A stretch of DNA of 64,000 nucleotides. Source: Picochlorum sp. 'celeri'. Taxonomy: Eukaryota; Chlorophyta; Trebouxiophyceae. The notes beneath the pieces are model-generated. The model was not told the DNA's origin. It saw nothing but the letters and a program-made list of their open reading frames with translations, and did not search any database. Below are positions 12,701-25,800 of the stretch, one piece after another. Numbering within the stretch: the first letter of the stretch is position 1; each line of letters opens with the position of its first letter. The stretch is taken from NCBI GenBank assembly GCA_010909725.1, contig JAACMV010000023.1:930001-994000 (forward strand). The letters are read 5' to 3'. Both the position numbers and the translations under genes were made by a program.

Positions 12701-14165
12701 CCCCTGCTGAGGCAGTCCTCATGGACCCGCAGCAAAGGCTTCTTTTGACATATTTTCTGCATTCGTGGAACGATTTTTTGATTGAGAGGGAGTTCACACG
12801 TCATACTGGGATTTTTGTGGGTGTTTCTCAATTGGATTACGCTAGAATTGCGTACGAGACAGGAAGTGCCCTCAACACATACTATGCAACAGGGGCACAT
12901 CTCAGTGTGACTTCTGGAAGGATTTCGTACTCGTTTGGGCTTAAAGGGCCTGCTATGACTGTGGACACAGCTTGCTCTTCCTCTCTTGTCAGCACACATT
13001 TGGCAGCAAACTCTCTGCAGGAAGGACTGTGCACAGTTTCTGCCAGTATGGGAACGAACTTAGCATTGGTTCACTCCTGGACAAGGGCTTGTCTTAGGGC
13101 TGGAATGCTCGCAGACGACAGTCGATGCAAAACTTTGGATGCTTCAGCAGGTGCGAAGGGAATTGAAATTATTTACGCATCATAGGTCGTGTCACCAACA
13201 TGCTTCAATGCTTTGTTTGCAGATGGCTATGTGCGGGCAGAGGCCGCCGTGTCCATGATACTTGAATCCAACCATGGAAAAGATAATGCGCAGACGGTGA
13301 AAGCATTTTTGGTGGGTACAGCAGTCAACCAGGATGGTCGGTCAAGTGCCCTTACTGCACCTAATGGCCCAAGCCAGCAAGATGTCATCAGGAGCTCCCT
13401 CCTTTCTGGTGGATTGGCGGCTGGGGACATCAAGCATTTGCAAATGCATGGCACTGGAACGCCTCTTGGCGATCCTATTGAACTGGGTGCTGCCACGGCT
13501 GTGCTGCTGAATGAGGCATCTGATCGGGTTTCGCCGTTGGAATTGACTTCTGCTAAATCATTCATGGGGCATGCAGAACCGGCTGCAGGTATCGTCGGAC
13601 TCAGTAAACTTACTTTGATGATGTGCGATGTATCTATCGATCCATTCGTGTCGTTGAGAAATATGAACCATCATGTCAGCGCAACGCTTGAGTCAAGAGG
13701 GCAAACACCTGCATTTGGCCCTCGCCAGGTCATGCCAACCGGTTCGAATCGCGCCTCTGCTTTCGGGGGAGTCAGTGCTTTTGCATTTCAAGGTACCAAT
13801 GCCCACGCAATGATACAAAACCAAGTTTGCACTGGGCTCAAACGCTTGGAAGATACCGTGGATCTTGAATTCTCCAGGTATTGGGTTCTCCCCTCTCCAA
13901 GTCCCTTCTTGCATAATTTTGCAGGGCTCACGAGGAAATCTGGATCTGCTAGACTTGAAGGCACGCTAGCAGCGCAAAGATTAAATCACTTAAATGATCA
14001 CGTCGTTCTAGGACGGACTCTATTGCCTGCAACTGCAATGCTCGAGATTTTGCTCGCTACTGGCTTCAGCATGGTCGATGGGGAAGGAAACCTGCATGTC
14101 CAAGATGTGACGATCATTGCACCGTTGGTCAGCACGTTGATCGAATCACAAAAGATTCCGGAACT
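9716..14165 (+). CDS. Modular type I polyketide synthase, N-terminal part (loading unit and first KS/DH)
   Basis: Three exons (9716-12136, 12202-13150, 13223-14165) join in frame through introns of 65 and 72 nt with GT-AG ends. Domain order: acyl-AMP ligase (residues about 20-550; ATP loop TSGTTGKPKP near 204, HTGDLAV, TGSGKFLKTEL), a degenerate linker of about 150 residues, carrier protein 1 (GGVNSTMA near 745), carrier protein 2 (GLNSTMA near 839), ketosynthase 1 (Cys in DTACSSS near 1061, His in HGTGTPLGDP near 1199, His in FMGHAEPAAG near 1238) and the start of dehydratase 1 (NDHVVLG near 1381). The ligase probably activates a free carboxylic acid as starter and loads it on the tandem carriers. 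No acyltransferase lies between KS and DH, so malonyl loading must come in trans, as described for algal modular PKSs. Both loading carriers have GxNS where GxDS is usual; the modified Ser is kept. The frame breaks at about 14166. Confidence 0.88.
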
Positions 14166-17100
14166 CGTATGCAAGTGGATCTATTGAATGGGAACTGCAC
14201 CCTTGAAAGCAGATCAGGATCTGCCTTAACTTCACATGCAGCTGGCAATTACACCAAAGAGATGGAGATGAGCTCCATACATTCTCCAAAGGCGGCGTTA
14301 TTGAGGAGTTTTAATGCATTCAATACGAATGAAATTGCTGAATCAGGTCCAGTCGGGTGTGTACGTATGCCAGTGGCGTTGAAGTTGATTCATATAGAGT
14401 TCCACCCTCTGTAGCTGATGCCTGCCTGCATTTGGGGGGTATCAGTCCCCAATTGTCCAGCTAAAGTCCCTGTCAAGGTTGAGCGTTTTGGATTAGGAGC
14501 TAAATAAACAACTCTACGTATTGTTTTGCATTCACGACCTCAAAATACATAGTTCCAGCATCAGACTTTGACACATCTTCATTTTCGATCTCAGGAAATG
14601 AGCAACTTGGGCCCTCTACCTATATTCAGAACATTGAAACAAAGCTCATGGGTAAAACAGGTAGAACGGTCAAGCCTGCGCCCTTTAGCGGACTATCTTT
14701 ATGAACTCGAGTATCACCAAATCTGTGAACCAGCACAGCAGGAATATCAGTCCTCAGTGCCCAGCAATCCTGTGGTTGTCCTGGGAGATGAAGATGGTAG
14801 CCAATCCAAATTCTCTATCTGTGCTAGTGAGGAAATCCCGTATTTGGGTTGTGCTTCCATGCTTTCAGTGATTCAGGGTATTGATCAAAACGGGGTGAAA
14901 AGCATGCATGCATGCATGATGGACAGTGTTAATGTATCATCTGTTTCTCCTGGCCAGGGAGATAAGAATCCTGAAGCAGCTATTGAGGGACTCTTGCGAG
15001 TGTTTGCCTCAGAAAGGAGAGGATCAAAACAAAGTCTGACCAGTACACATGAAAATGATGCTCGCATGCCCATGCTGCAGAGTGGGAAGCAGGCCTCCCT
15101 TAAGCTCTGGCAAAACTCACTAAGCCAACCAATGCTTTTGAGAAGCAGAGCCCTCATGCCATCACAAGATTTGGTGCAGCTTCGTTCAAATCCACGAGGA
15201 TCTCTCAATAACCTCGCCTGCCAAGCTTTTGAACAAACAAAGATCCGTCCAAATGACGTATCCATTTCAGTGAAAGCTGTTGGAATCAATTTCAGAGATG
15301 TCTTGAACGTGCTAGGTATGTATCCAGGGGACCCAGGACCTCCTGGAAGCGACTGTGCTGGTGTTGTTTTGGAAACTGGAGATAATGCTGCTCATCTCAA
15401 GAGAGGGGATGCGGTGTTTGGTTTGGCGCATGGTTGTCTGGGAACAGCTGTCGCAGGGCCAGCTGCAATGGTTGTCCAAATGCCCTCGAATCTTTCTTTT
15501 GTCGAGGCAGCCACTATACCAACTGTTTTCACAACAGTTCACATCTCGTTTGATGCTAGCGCAAATCTGCAGAAAGGTGAAAAAGTTTTGATTCACGCAT
15601 CTGCTGGTGGTGTTGGCCTTGCTGGTGTACAGATTGCAAATTCAATGGGAGCTGAAGTTATCAGTACTGCCGGTGGACCAGGAAAGCGAAGTCTTCTCCA
15701 TAATCTGGGAGTCAAACACGTTCTTGGATCACGAGATACAAACTTTGCAGAGGATATTTGCATGCTAGGTGGTGCTGACGTTGTTCTGAATAGTCTTACT
15801 TCCAGTGGAATGATAGGAGCATCTGTCGCATCCCTGAACCGTGGAGGAAGGTTCGTCGAAATCAGTAAAAGGGATATCTGGAGTACCTCGAGATTCCAGC
15901 AGGAAAGAGGAGATATAAACTATGCACTGCTCGCTGTAGATTTCCTGCCACCATCAGTCCTTAATTCCACACTACAAAAGATTGCAAATGAGTTGGCTAC
16001 TGGCCAGATCAAGCCACTCCGGCAGATAAGCCATCCAATGGGATCCGTTGCGAATGCAATGCGTCAACTTTCCCAAGCTACTCATGTTGGCAAAGTTGTG
16101 ACAACAGTGGATACTTTGGGGGATAGGGATGGATTTGGTCAAAATCCAACTCTCACTATATCTGGTGGTGTTGGTGGTCTTGGAGTCATGTTGACCGATT
16201 GGATCAGCAGAAGATACACCAATTGGTGCAATTAATCTCCTTGGTAGATCTGGTAAAGTTCAGGTATCTTCTATATGGAAACAGCTGATGGATTCTGGGG
16301 CGAAAATCATGGTTGCCCTGGTTGACACAAGCAGTGCAGAGGATATTGAAGCCCTGCTTCAGAACACCCCCGCTGTGAATTCTGTGCATGCCAGCGGTAT
16401 ATTAGAGATTCATTGCTGGAAAAGCAGACTCTTACATCATTTAAGCAGGTCTTTGCACCCAAGACTGCCATTCTTCAGGGAAACTTTTGCTGCAGTTGCC
16501 GATAGAGAATCTTACACACTTTTCTCCTCTGTTGCCAGCCTTCTGGGGGGCGCTGGACAAGGTAATTATGCAGCTGCGAATTCCTGTCTCGATAGTTCAG
16601 CGCTGGCTGCTCAAATATGGGATTCAATGTGAAAGCGATTCAATGGGGAGCTTGGGCTTCATCAGGAATGGCATCTGAATCTGTTCTGAAGCGCCTTAAC
16701 AGGATCGGCCCAGGGCTTGATAACTGCTGAGCAAGGGCTGTCGGCAATGAGGTCCATCCTGTCATTGTCAATGAATCATCCAAGACCAGTGCTTACAGTC
16801 AATGGATTTGATTGGAAAACCTATCTGACGAATTTTGAGCATCCTGGTATTTTCCTCCGAGTTTTATGACAAGGGTGAGTCATTGTTGACTGGTATTTTG
16901 CTGCAACCACTTTTCTTGAATTTGTTTTGTTTGCGATTTTGTAGGCACTCAAGAGGTAAAGGCACAAAGTCCTCCGGAGCAAGGCTGTCATCAGCCAAGA
17001 AAAAGGAGAAAATGTCTATTGAGGTTGTTCTTGCAATCTGTCCCATGATGCGAGTAATACAAGTTGTTGGGTCGGATGTGGACACCGATGAGCCCCTCAT

Positions 17101-19850
17101 GTCAGCCGAATGGATTCCCTTGGCTCTGTTGAATTTGCGAATGTGTTGGCGCAAAATTCAGCTTGCAGATGCCAGCAACTCTTGTGTTTGACTACCCATC
17201 TGTCAGGTCTATTGCAGAATTTTTGATGGATCAAGTGCCTAACACAGAAGATGATTCATCTGAAGAAGACCTTGTGGAGGAACAAAGTGCACCCATCCAG
17301 GTGATCAGCAATATCGACGCAGAGCGCCGTCCAGCAATTTTTGTCAGGTCAGTAAATGTTCAAGCATATCAAAAAGCCAGTGCGAGGCCGCATAATACGC
17401 CAATCAAACAAACTGGAGGACTGGTTGATTTCATCAAACCTATTCCTTTGGGGAGATGGGACGTTGAATATGCTGATGGGTCATTAGGGGATAGCACTAA
17501 CCTTTCCGCCCAATTTGGAGCATTTATGCACGGAATAGAGCAATTTGATGCGGCTGGATATTCAATAAGCCATCCAGAGGCGGTTGCAATGGATCCCCAG
17601 CACAGGATAATACTTGAAATGGTCTGGTCAGATCCTATATACTTGCGCAGAAGACATTAGTGCCTCCTCAACCGGTGTCTTTGTGGGTATATCTTGGACT
17701 GAATACTCTTTATTGTGCCGCACCTTTCTATCAACATCAGCCTACACAGCGCAGGGTGCAGTACTGAGTGTCTGTCCAGGACGAGTTTCATACCATTTCG
17801 GTTTGAAAGGTCCCTCTGTAGCTATGGATACTGCTTGCTCTTCGAGTTTGGTAGCCACATCTGCTGCTCATGAATACGTGAACAAGAGTTTGTCAGGGTC
17901 CCTTGTGTCAGGGATCAACATGATGCTGAGGCCGGAGACAACTCAGATGTTTAAAGAAGCTGGCATGCTTTCTGCTGATGGCAGATGCAAAAGCATTTGA
18001 TGACAAGGCAGACGGATATGTTCGTTCTGAAGCATGTGTATCCCTCTTGCTGTCATGCAATAACTCGGATGACCCAAAATCGGCTGTGCTCCTCCGAGGG
18101 GCGGCTGTCAATCAAGACGGCAGGTCTAGTTCACTGACAGCTCCGAATGGTCCAAGTCAACAAGCAGTTGTTAAAGACGCCCTTTCTATGTCAGATTTGT
18201 CCGCTAGTCAAGTCGATGGCTTGCAGACGCACGGCACAGGGACTGGATTGGGAGATCCAATTGAGATTGGTGCAGCAAGTGCTTGCTTCAATATTGGGAA
18301 GAAAGGCAGATCTTCTTTCACCTTTTTTGCCAGCAAAACATCTGTTGGACATTCAGAGCCAGCATCAGGTCTAGTAGGACTTTCTTTCCTTTACCAAGCT
18401 ATTGAAAACGGCTTTAAAGAGCCCATACTGCATTTGACGTCACTCAATCACTACTTGGACAATGTATTTCAAGGGGGAATTGCTGTTCCCAGGGAAGAAG
18501 GGACTGGATTGCTGGGTGAGCAGCAATGGGGAGTTAGTGCGTTCGCATTTCAGGGTACAAATGCCCATGCAGTGCTTTCTCGCGTGGAAGGCCTAGGATC
18601 TTCTGCTTATTTCCGAGAACGTCCTCTATATGGCTCCCGTATCTGGTACAGCAATCCAATCCATCCGTTGGTCATGTCTACTGTACCAGCATCTTCTAAC
18701 CAGGTCGCATTTCATATGGACTTGAATTATGCCAGAAATTCATTCTTCTTCGATCATAAAGTTTTGGATCAGATTCTATTTCCCGGAGCGGGATTCCTTG
18801 AGTTCTCTTCAGGAGCCATGGCTGCATTGGGAAGTGGAGAGTATGTCATTACCAAGATTGCAATCATGCGGCCTTGTGCGCTTAATAAAGACAATAGGGG
18901 CTCTCTCACACTTTCCTTGGATACCTTTAGTGGGAAGATTCACATAAACTCGGCCCAAAAGGATAATATGCACATGCATGGAAGCATTGATAGGATAGCG
19001 GATCTATCTGACATATCTGAGTGCAATAAGAGTCCTGATCATTTCTCAGTATTTTTCGGCAGCTCTTTTCTTCCGCAATGGAGCTGTCATTGGAGATATT
19101 TGCGATCGTCTCAAGTCTGACTTTAAGTATTCAGGTATCGATCCATCTATCATTGATTCATCTTTTCATCTTGGGGCTGTCCAACCAGACACATCAGCGA
19201 AATTTGAGCTCAAAGTCCCATCATCTGTATCAGCTTTCAGAAGTAAGAACTGCGGAATTGCTTCGGAAATTCATGGCTCAAGCCTTTTGCTCGACGAATC
19301 ATCCAAGCATCAGACACACAATTACTGCATGATTGCAAGGGGGCACGTTTCCAGTCATGTATACGAAATGGTAGCCAAATCTTTCGCAGGAAAAGAAACG
19401 ATCAATGCAACGAAACAGGCCGAGATATTCCCAGAGTATGGTTTAGTATGGGAGGCAAGCGCTTGCTCAAATAGTGCTGCTGCTGCCACTGGAATTCCAA
19501 AGTTTGGTTTCAAAGGCCAAACTCCTTCTCGGGTGTGTAGTTTGGCTGTGGAGATAATGCAGTCCAGCAGTACCGATTGCTCTGTCACAACTTCTCAGAA
19601 TGCACTAAATGGAGCGGAAATTGGAAGATCCAGTGGACCCAGCAGTATGCTGTATGGACTTGTCAAATCAATGAGCATGGAAGACAAGTCCCGTAAGTTT
19701 TCGACAGAGATGCTCCCAGTGGATCGCTCATCTATAGTTTTCGGTGCCAAAACCAAGGGAGAGTCAGCATTTGGTCATATTAAAAAGGCTGGCGTGGCTT
19801 TCAAGCCGCAGTTGAACGTCATTTCATCAGAGAAGGAATGGAAAGTCTAG
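14166..19850 (+). pseudogene. Polyketide synthase middle part: recognisable modules with many frame breaks
   Basis: Reading across frames gives the rest of dehydratase 1, enoylreductase 1 (NFRDVLNVLGMYPGDPGPPG; nucleotide loop HASAGGVG, about 15240-16090), ketoreductase 1 (SGGVGGLG; LFSSVAS and GNYAAAN, about 16150-16720), carrier protein 3 (about 17000-17240), ketosynthase 2 (DTACSSS, HGTGTGLGDP, VGHSEPASG; 17430-18590), dehydratase 2 (FDHKVLDQILFPGAGF) and a linker to 19850. One gap is a normal 70-nt intron (16875-16944, GTGAGT to TTGTAG). The other breaks, near 14170, 14375, 14462, 14530, 14695, 16200, 16410, 16485, 16625, 16705, 17110, 17160, 17640, 17995, 19070 and 19845, look like one- or two-base indels inside conserved domains. 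Active-site residues are kept throughout. Either this stretch is a very young pseudogene or the consensus sequence carries uncorrected indels. I do not attempt to restore the frame. Confidence 0.75.
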
Positions 19851-22800
19851 ATGCTCATCATCTGATGCCTGTTCCCCGTGGTGCTTTGAATAACCTGAAA
19901 GCCCTGCCTGTCAGTACTGCAGCTACCAAGGGGACTGTGGTGGTTGAAGTGCGCGCCGTGGGCATCAACTTCCGTGACGTTCTGAATGTCCTGGGGATGT
20001 ATCCTGGAGACCCTGGTCCCCCTGGAGGTGATTGCTCAGGTGTGGTGGTTTCCTGTGGGCAAGGCGTTGACTCGCTTCAGCCAGGAGATGCTGTGTTTGG
20101 GCTGGCTGGTGGAAGCCTTGGTTCTCACGTCGACGTGTCCGCCCCACGCATGGCCCCGATGCCTCCCAACCTTTCATTTGAGGCAGCTGCGACTTGCCCA
20201 ACTGTGTTCATCACTGTAGACGCGGCCTTCCGCCAGGCTGCGGGCTGCCAGCCTGGTGAACGGGCTCTGGTGCACGGTGCTGCGGGAGGAGTTGGCCTCG
20301 CTGCCATCCAGCAAGTGGCTGCTCTTGGAGGGGTTGTTGTGGCGACTGCTGGTGGTCCTAACAAGCGCTCGTTGGTGCGCGGCATGGGGGTTTGCCACGC
20401 GTTTGGCTCTCGCGACACCCAGTTTGTGTCTGAGGTGGCGGAGCTCGGGGGCGTTGACATTGTTCTGAACAGCTTGACGTCCAGCGGGATGGTTTCTGGA
20501 TCTCTTTCTGTGCTTCGTCCAGGAGGCCGCTTCATTGAGATCAGCAAGCGTGACATTTGGAGTGGCTCCCGTGTGTGCCAGGAGCGTCCTGACGTTGGGT
20601 ACACCCTGGTGGCGGTAGATTTCCTCCCAGATATGGCTGTGCAGGCAGCCCTCGTACGCCTCGGAGGACTGCTGTCGGATGGCGTTGTGAATCCTCTGCC
20701 TCAAGTCACCCATCGTCTGCACGACGTGCAGGCTGCCCTGCGTCAAATGTCTCAGGCTCGTCATGTGGGCAAAATTGTGACGAATAGACCCGAGTCACAG
20801 GTACCCCCCTGCCCTGAAAAGAGCGGTGCCATGCTTGTGACTGGCGGCCTGGGCACCCTGGGGTCGTTGACTGCTTGCTGGCTCTTGAAATCAGGCCAAG
20901 TAAGCGTCGTTGCAACCGGGCGAACCGGACGCCTCAGATCTTGGAATGATCTTTCTGATCTCATTGCTGGCGGCAACAATCATCCAGTAACGCTTGTGAC
21001 TGCAGATGCATCGATGCAGGAGGATGGAGCGAGCCTGTGTTCAGAGCGTGCTCTGTCCGGCCTTTTCCATGCGAGTGGAGTTTTGGTGGACGCGACACTC
21101 GCAAATCAGAGTATTTCTGGCATCCGAAAGGTGTTTGCACCCAAGGTCATGGCCATGGAACACCTCGCGTCACACCTTGGCTTACACCCAGAAGGAGTAA
21201 GTGTGCTATTCTCTTCAGTAGCCTCTCTGCTGGGCTCGCCAGGTCAGGCTAATTACTCTGTTGCAAACTCTTGGCTGGACTCAAAGTCTTGCAAGATTTC
21301 CGCGATGGGGCATAGTTGTGTGAGCGTACAATGGGGCGCTTGGTCTGGCAGTGGAATGGCAGCAGGTGATGCTGCTATTAAACGAGCAGTTGAGAGGCAA
21401 AACATGAAGATGATCTCTCCAAGAGCTGGGATAGTTGCCTTGAGAAAAGCTGTTTCATCTTTACATGATCCTATCAAAGCATTGGTTCCTTTCGATTTGA
21501 ACAAAATGAAAATTCAGGCTACAGAAGGGCGAAGTGTTCCTCCTGTGTTTAATGCACTCCTAGGACCCATCACCATCAAATCAAGTGCATCGTCTAGGAT
21601 TAAAGTGGATTCAACTAAACAAGTTAAAATCGCATCGAGCCAGGAAAGCATGAAACAAATTGTACGCGAAATTTTGCAAGATGTTCTCAGCGCAGAGGTT
21701 GGTGATGACGATCCCCTGATGGCCTCAGGATTGGACTCTTTGGCATCAGTTGAGTTCAAGAATGCATTAGAGGCGAAACTTGCGGTCCAGCTTCCATCAA
21801 CTTTGATCTTCGATTACCCCAATATTTCATCCATCTCAAAATTCATTGCTTCATCTTCTCGGCAATCTGCCGCTCCAAATGCTCTATCAGAGGACTACTT
21901 AGTTGGGGAAATTGGGAAGTGTGTTATGGAGATTCTAGGGGCTGATATCAACCCTAGCGATCCATTGATGGCCGCAGGATTGGACTCTCTTGGGGCCGTT
22001 GAGTTACAGAATAGCCTACAGCGAATGCTGAATGTTGAGCTTCCTTCCACGTTTGTCTTTGATTATCCAACAGTCCAGGCAATGTCTGCATATGTTGCCA
22101 AGCACGTGGAGCCAACTCGGGCAGCCTCAGAAGAAGAGCCAGTCTTTTCAGATACTTTAGTTCGTGGTAGCAATCTTTCGAGAGGAATGAATCTAAAAGT
22201 CGTTTCGATGTCATCCAAAGTACCAGGTCTGAATCCACGTGGACTGTACCTAGCAGAGGATGCGGCTGGAATAGTCCCCCTATGCAGATGGGATCTTTCT
22301 CATGAGGAACTGGTTCTTGGCACTGCACCAATCAGGTTTTCTATGTTTTTGGATAATATAGATGCATTCGACACTGAGCTGTTCAGCCTTTCGAAGAATG
22401 AAGCCTCGATTATTGATCCTCAACACCGTAACCTTCTGGAATGTGCATTTGAATCCCTTGCTAACATGGACTCGCTTTCTGACATGGTGTCTTCAGGAGT
22501 GTTTGTCGGAATTGCATCGACAGAGTATCGAAAAGTTGTCCATGATCACATCAATGGTTACTCTCCTCTTTCTGCAACAGGAACACTATCAATAAGTGTT
22601 GCAGCTGGGAGAGTGTCCTTCACATTTGGATTCCAAGGTCCTGCAGTGCCAGTAGAAACTGCTTGCTCTTCTTCACTTGTCGCTCTGCATACATCTGCGA
22701 ACAGTATCAATCTTGGACAGTGTATAAACGCATTGAGTGGTGGTGTGAACATGTTACTCACACCAAGTACCACTGCCATGTTCCAGAAGGCAGGTATGCT

Positions 22801-25800
22801 CGCACCTGATGGCAGATGCAAGACCTTATCTTCTGCTGCCAATGGTTATGTCAGAGCAGATTCCTGCGGCATGATGTTTATTACCTCAATGGATGTACAA
22901 CAATATTCGATGGCGATTTGTGGTACTGCAGTGAATCAAGATGGTAGATCGTCATCTTTGACTGCTCCAAATGGCCCAGCTCAGCAGAGTGTTATCCGAG
23001 CTGCGTTGAAACAAGATGCTCTGTCACCTGATGATATCGGAATAATGCAAATGCATGGAACTGGCACTCCTCTGGGAGACCCCATCGAAGTTGGGGCTAT
23101 ATCTGGGGTAATTGGGCAGGCAAGATCCATGCCAGTCAGCCTGACTGCATCGAAGTCATGGGCTGGTCATTCAGAAGCAGGAGCTGGTGTCGTAGGACTC
23201 CAACATGCCTCTCACATGGTATCAGAATCACTTCTGATCGAAGTATTGCATCTGAGAAACCTAAACAAATACCTTTCAAATGCGGGATCGTGTTGGTCAG
23301 CAGCAAGACAGAAGTCACCAAGTGTTGAGGAAGGTACATCAAGTGTCGCTGGAATTAGTGCTTTTGCATTCCAAGGAACAAACGCTCACAGTCTAGTGAA
23401 GCAGGGGAGTGTGATTGACTCTCCTGTCAACCCGGATGTTCCTTGGCATCACTCCATTTGCTGGATAGCAGGACCTGTGCATTCGTCACTTTCTTCTGCC
23501 TCCTCTGAAAGCGATTCCTTGCGATTCGAAGCGCATTTGCTTCGGGGGAAAAGAGGAGCGTATCTCATGGACCATAAGGTGATGAATAGAATTCTGGTTC
23601 CAGGTGCAGCATTTATGGAGCTTGCTGCTGCTGTTGGAAACATGGGAAGTAGAGATAGAGCATCAGCCATTCTCCTCCAAAGTGCCATCATACCTTCGCC
23701 ATTCCAGCTGGATGCCCAGCAGCCTGGATCGGATTTGTTGTCTATTTATCTAAAATGGACTGATGGAGCGATTTCTCTGGGTCAGAATGGCACTCTTTGC
23801 TTACAAGGTGTCCTTGGACCCCTGGTAACTTCTCCATGTCTTGATGAGATGCACCAACGGGAAGACTCCTCAACACGCATATTGATGCGTAATGATACCA
23901 ATAACGAACTCCATAGCTGCATTGGAAGCATCTCAAATGGAAAGTTCCAAGAAGTATCTGATGTGAACATGTCTCCAGCGCAGATAGACTGCTGTCTGCA
24001 ATTGGGTGCTATACCAAGCAGTGATCGGGGCATGGGAATGCAGGTCCCTACAGGAGTTGGCTGCTTCATCGGCAGATCAAGTGTCCCAAATCAGGTAACA
24101 GGAACTTGCTTGGAGAAGTCCAGGTCACGCATGCAGTCATATCTGGACTATTACATCTTCCCAGGAGAGGGTAATTGTCAGTCAATTCAGGATCTGTTGG
24201 CAAAGCCTCTAGTTGCGCCTTCAAAAAGCTCTCCAAAGGCAGCCACGCAGAGTACATCATTCAAGTATCAAATAGATTGGCTGGTTGACCAACCAGCGCC
24301 AGGAGCCCATCCTGACCAGGTCAATGATGTGAAAGTTACATTGAAAGAAGGACTCCCAGCAAACTTGTGCTCGACATCAATATCTATGTTGCAGCAAATA
24401 GGATCATGTAGCTTAGCTTTGACTACAGGCAACGCACTCAGTTCTGGATTTGAGATATGCCAAAACAGAAAGATCTCAGTTTCACTGCTGTGGGGCCTAA
24501 TGCGTTCAATAAATCTTGAGGCTCCGTCTGCCATTGACTTTGTTCGTGATTGTCCAACAAAAAATACCACGTATTTCATCAGGAAATCCAAGCATCAGAA
24601 CGATTCATCCACCGCGTATGGGTTCAAAGAGTCTGCGAATCTTCAGAAGTTTGCCTCTTTATCTGAACTCCAGCAAAGAAACAATATTGCATTGAACATT
24701 CCTGCGTCTTGCATCATCACTGGGGGTACAGGTTCTCTCGGTTCCCTCGTAGCAAATTTACTCGCAAATACGAGCATGATTGATGATGTGAGACTAGCAG
24801 GTAGAAGTGGAAAGGTGAAAAGCTCCGTATCTCTTTCCATTCTTAACAGTTCAAAATTGGTTGTCCTGCATATGGCAGATTTCTCTGTTTCAGAAGATTC
24901 CAAAATTGCAGAAGAGCAAGACTTGGCAAGACCTTTTGTGCATGTCATTCATGCAGGAGGAGCTTTGCAAGATGGCTTAATTCAAACACAAAGCCATGAA
25001 AAGATAGTGAAGGTATTTTCTTCAAAGATAGTTTCATGGGATAAGCTAAGAAATGCAACATTCGGCAATGGGATCCTTGCAGAAGTATTATTCTCTTCTG
25101 TTGCATCACTGATTGGCTCCGCTGGCCAAGCAAACTACAGTGCTGCGAATAGTCTACTTGACGCAATAGCATCTTCTGGACAGACGGCTGGCATCTATAG
25201 TGTGAGCACACAATGGGGGGCCTGGCTTGGAGCCGGGATGGCTGCCCAAGATAATTCGACAGCAACCAGGGTCAAAAGGCTTGGGATGAGGATGATCAGA
25301 CCAGAGGAAGGGTTGTCCTTGGTTGAAATGCTTCTCCAATGTAACAGGTTCCCAAGCAATCTTGCTGCGGTGCCATTCTTGTGGGATAAATTAGTATCGA
25401 GATTGCAACCCAACGTACCAAGACTGTTTGATAAGTATGTTTCAAGGAGGGAAGTGCATGAGCGAGTATCCTCACAAGTACTCGTTTCCTCATTGCTGCG
25501 GAAGAAGAGGAAGTCCAAGGTTGCTTCTTCACGGCCTAAAGCTTCTGTATCACAAGAACAGATGGTAGTTATAGTATCCAGTGTTGCTAAATCTATTTTG
25601 GGCAGAAAGGTAGAGCCCAACGAGCCGTTGATGTCTGCAGGATTGGACTCTCTGACATCCGTTGAGTTCCGAAATTCCCTCGAAGCTAGGGTGGGCTTAT
25701 CCCTTACCCCCACACTAATATTTGATTATCCGACAGTCGAAGCAATCGGTGACTACATAGTGAAATCCCGAGAGGGAGAGTCAAATGAGAATCCACCCGA

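Noticed and set aside
13151..13222. Stop codon between two PKS frames as a gene-breaking mutation
   Set aside because: A GTGCGA...TTTGCAG intron of 72 nt restores the ketosynthase sequence (DASA-DGYVRAE) exactly.
20125..20764. Long minus-strand frames opposite enoylreductase 2
   Set aside because: High GC removes stop codons in all frames of this patch; the sense-strand domain is unambiguous.
23150..23180. GHSEAG in the PKS as an acyltransferase nucleophile
   Set aside because: It lies in the ketosynthase C-terminal part (SWAGHSEAGAGVVGL), where the His is the second catalytic His of the KS.
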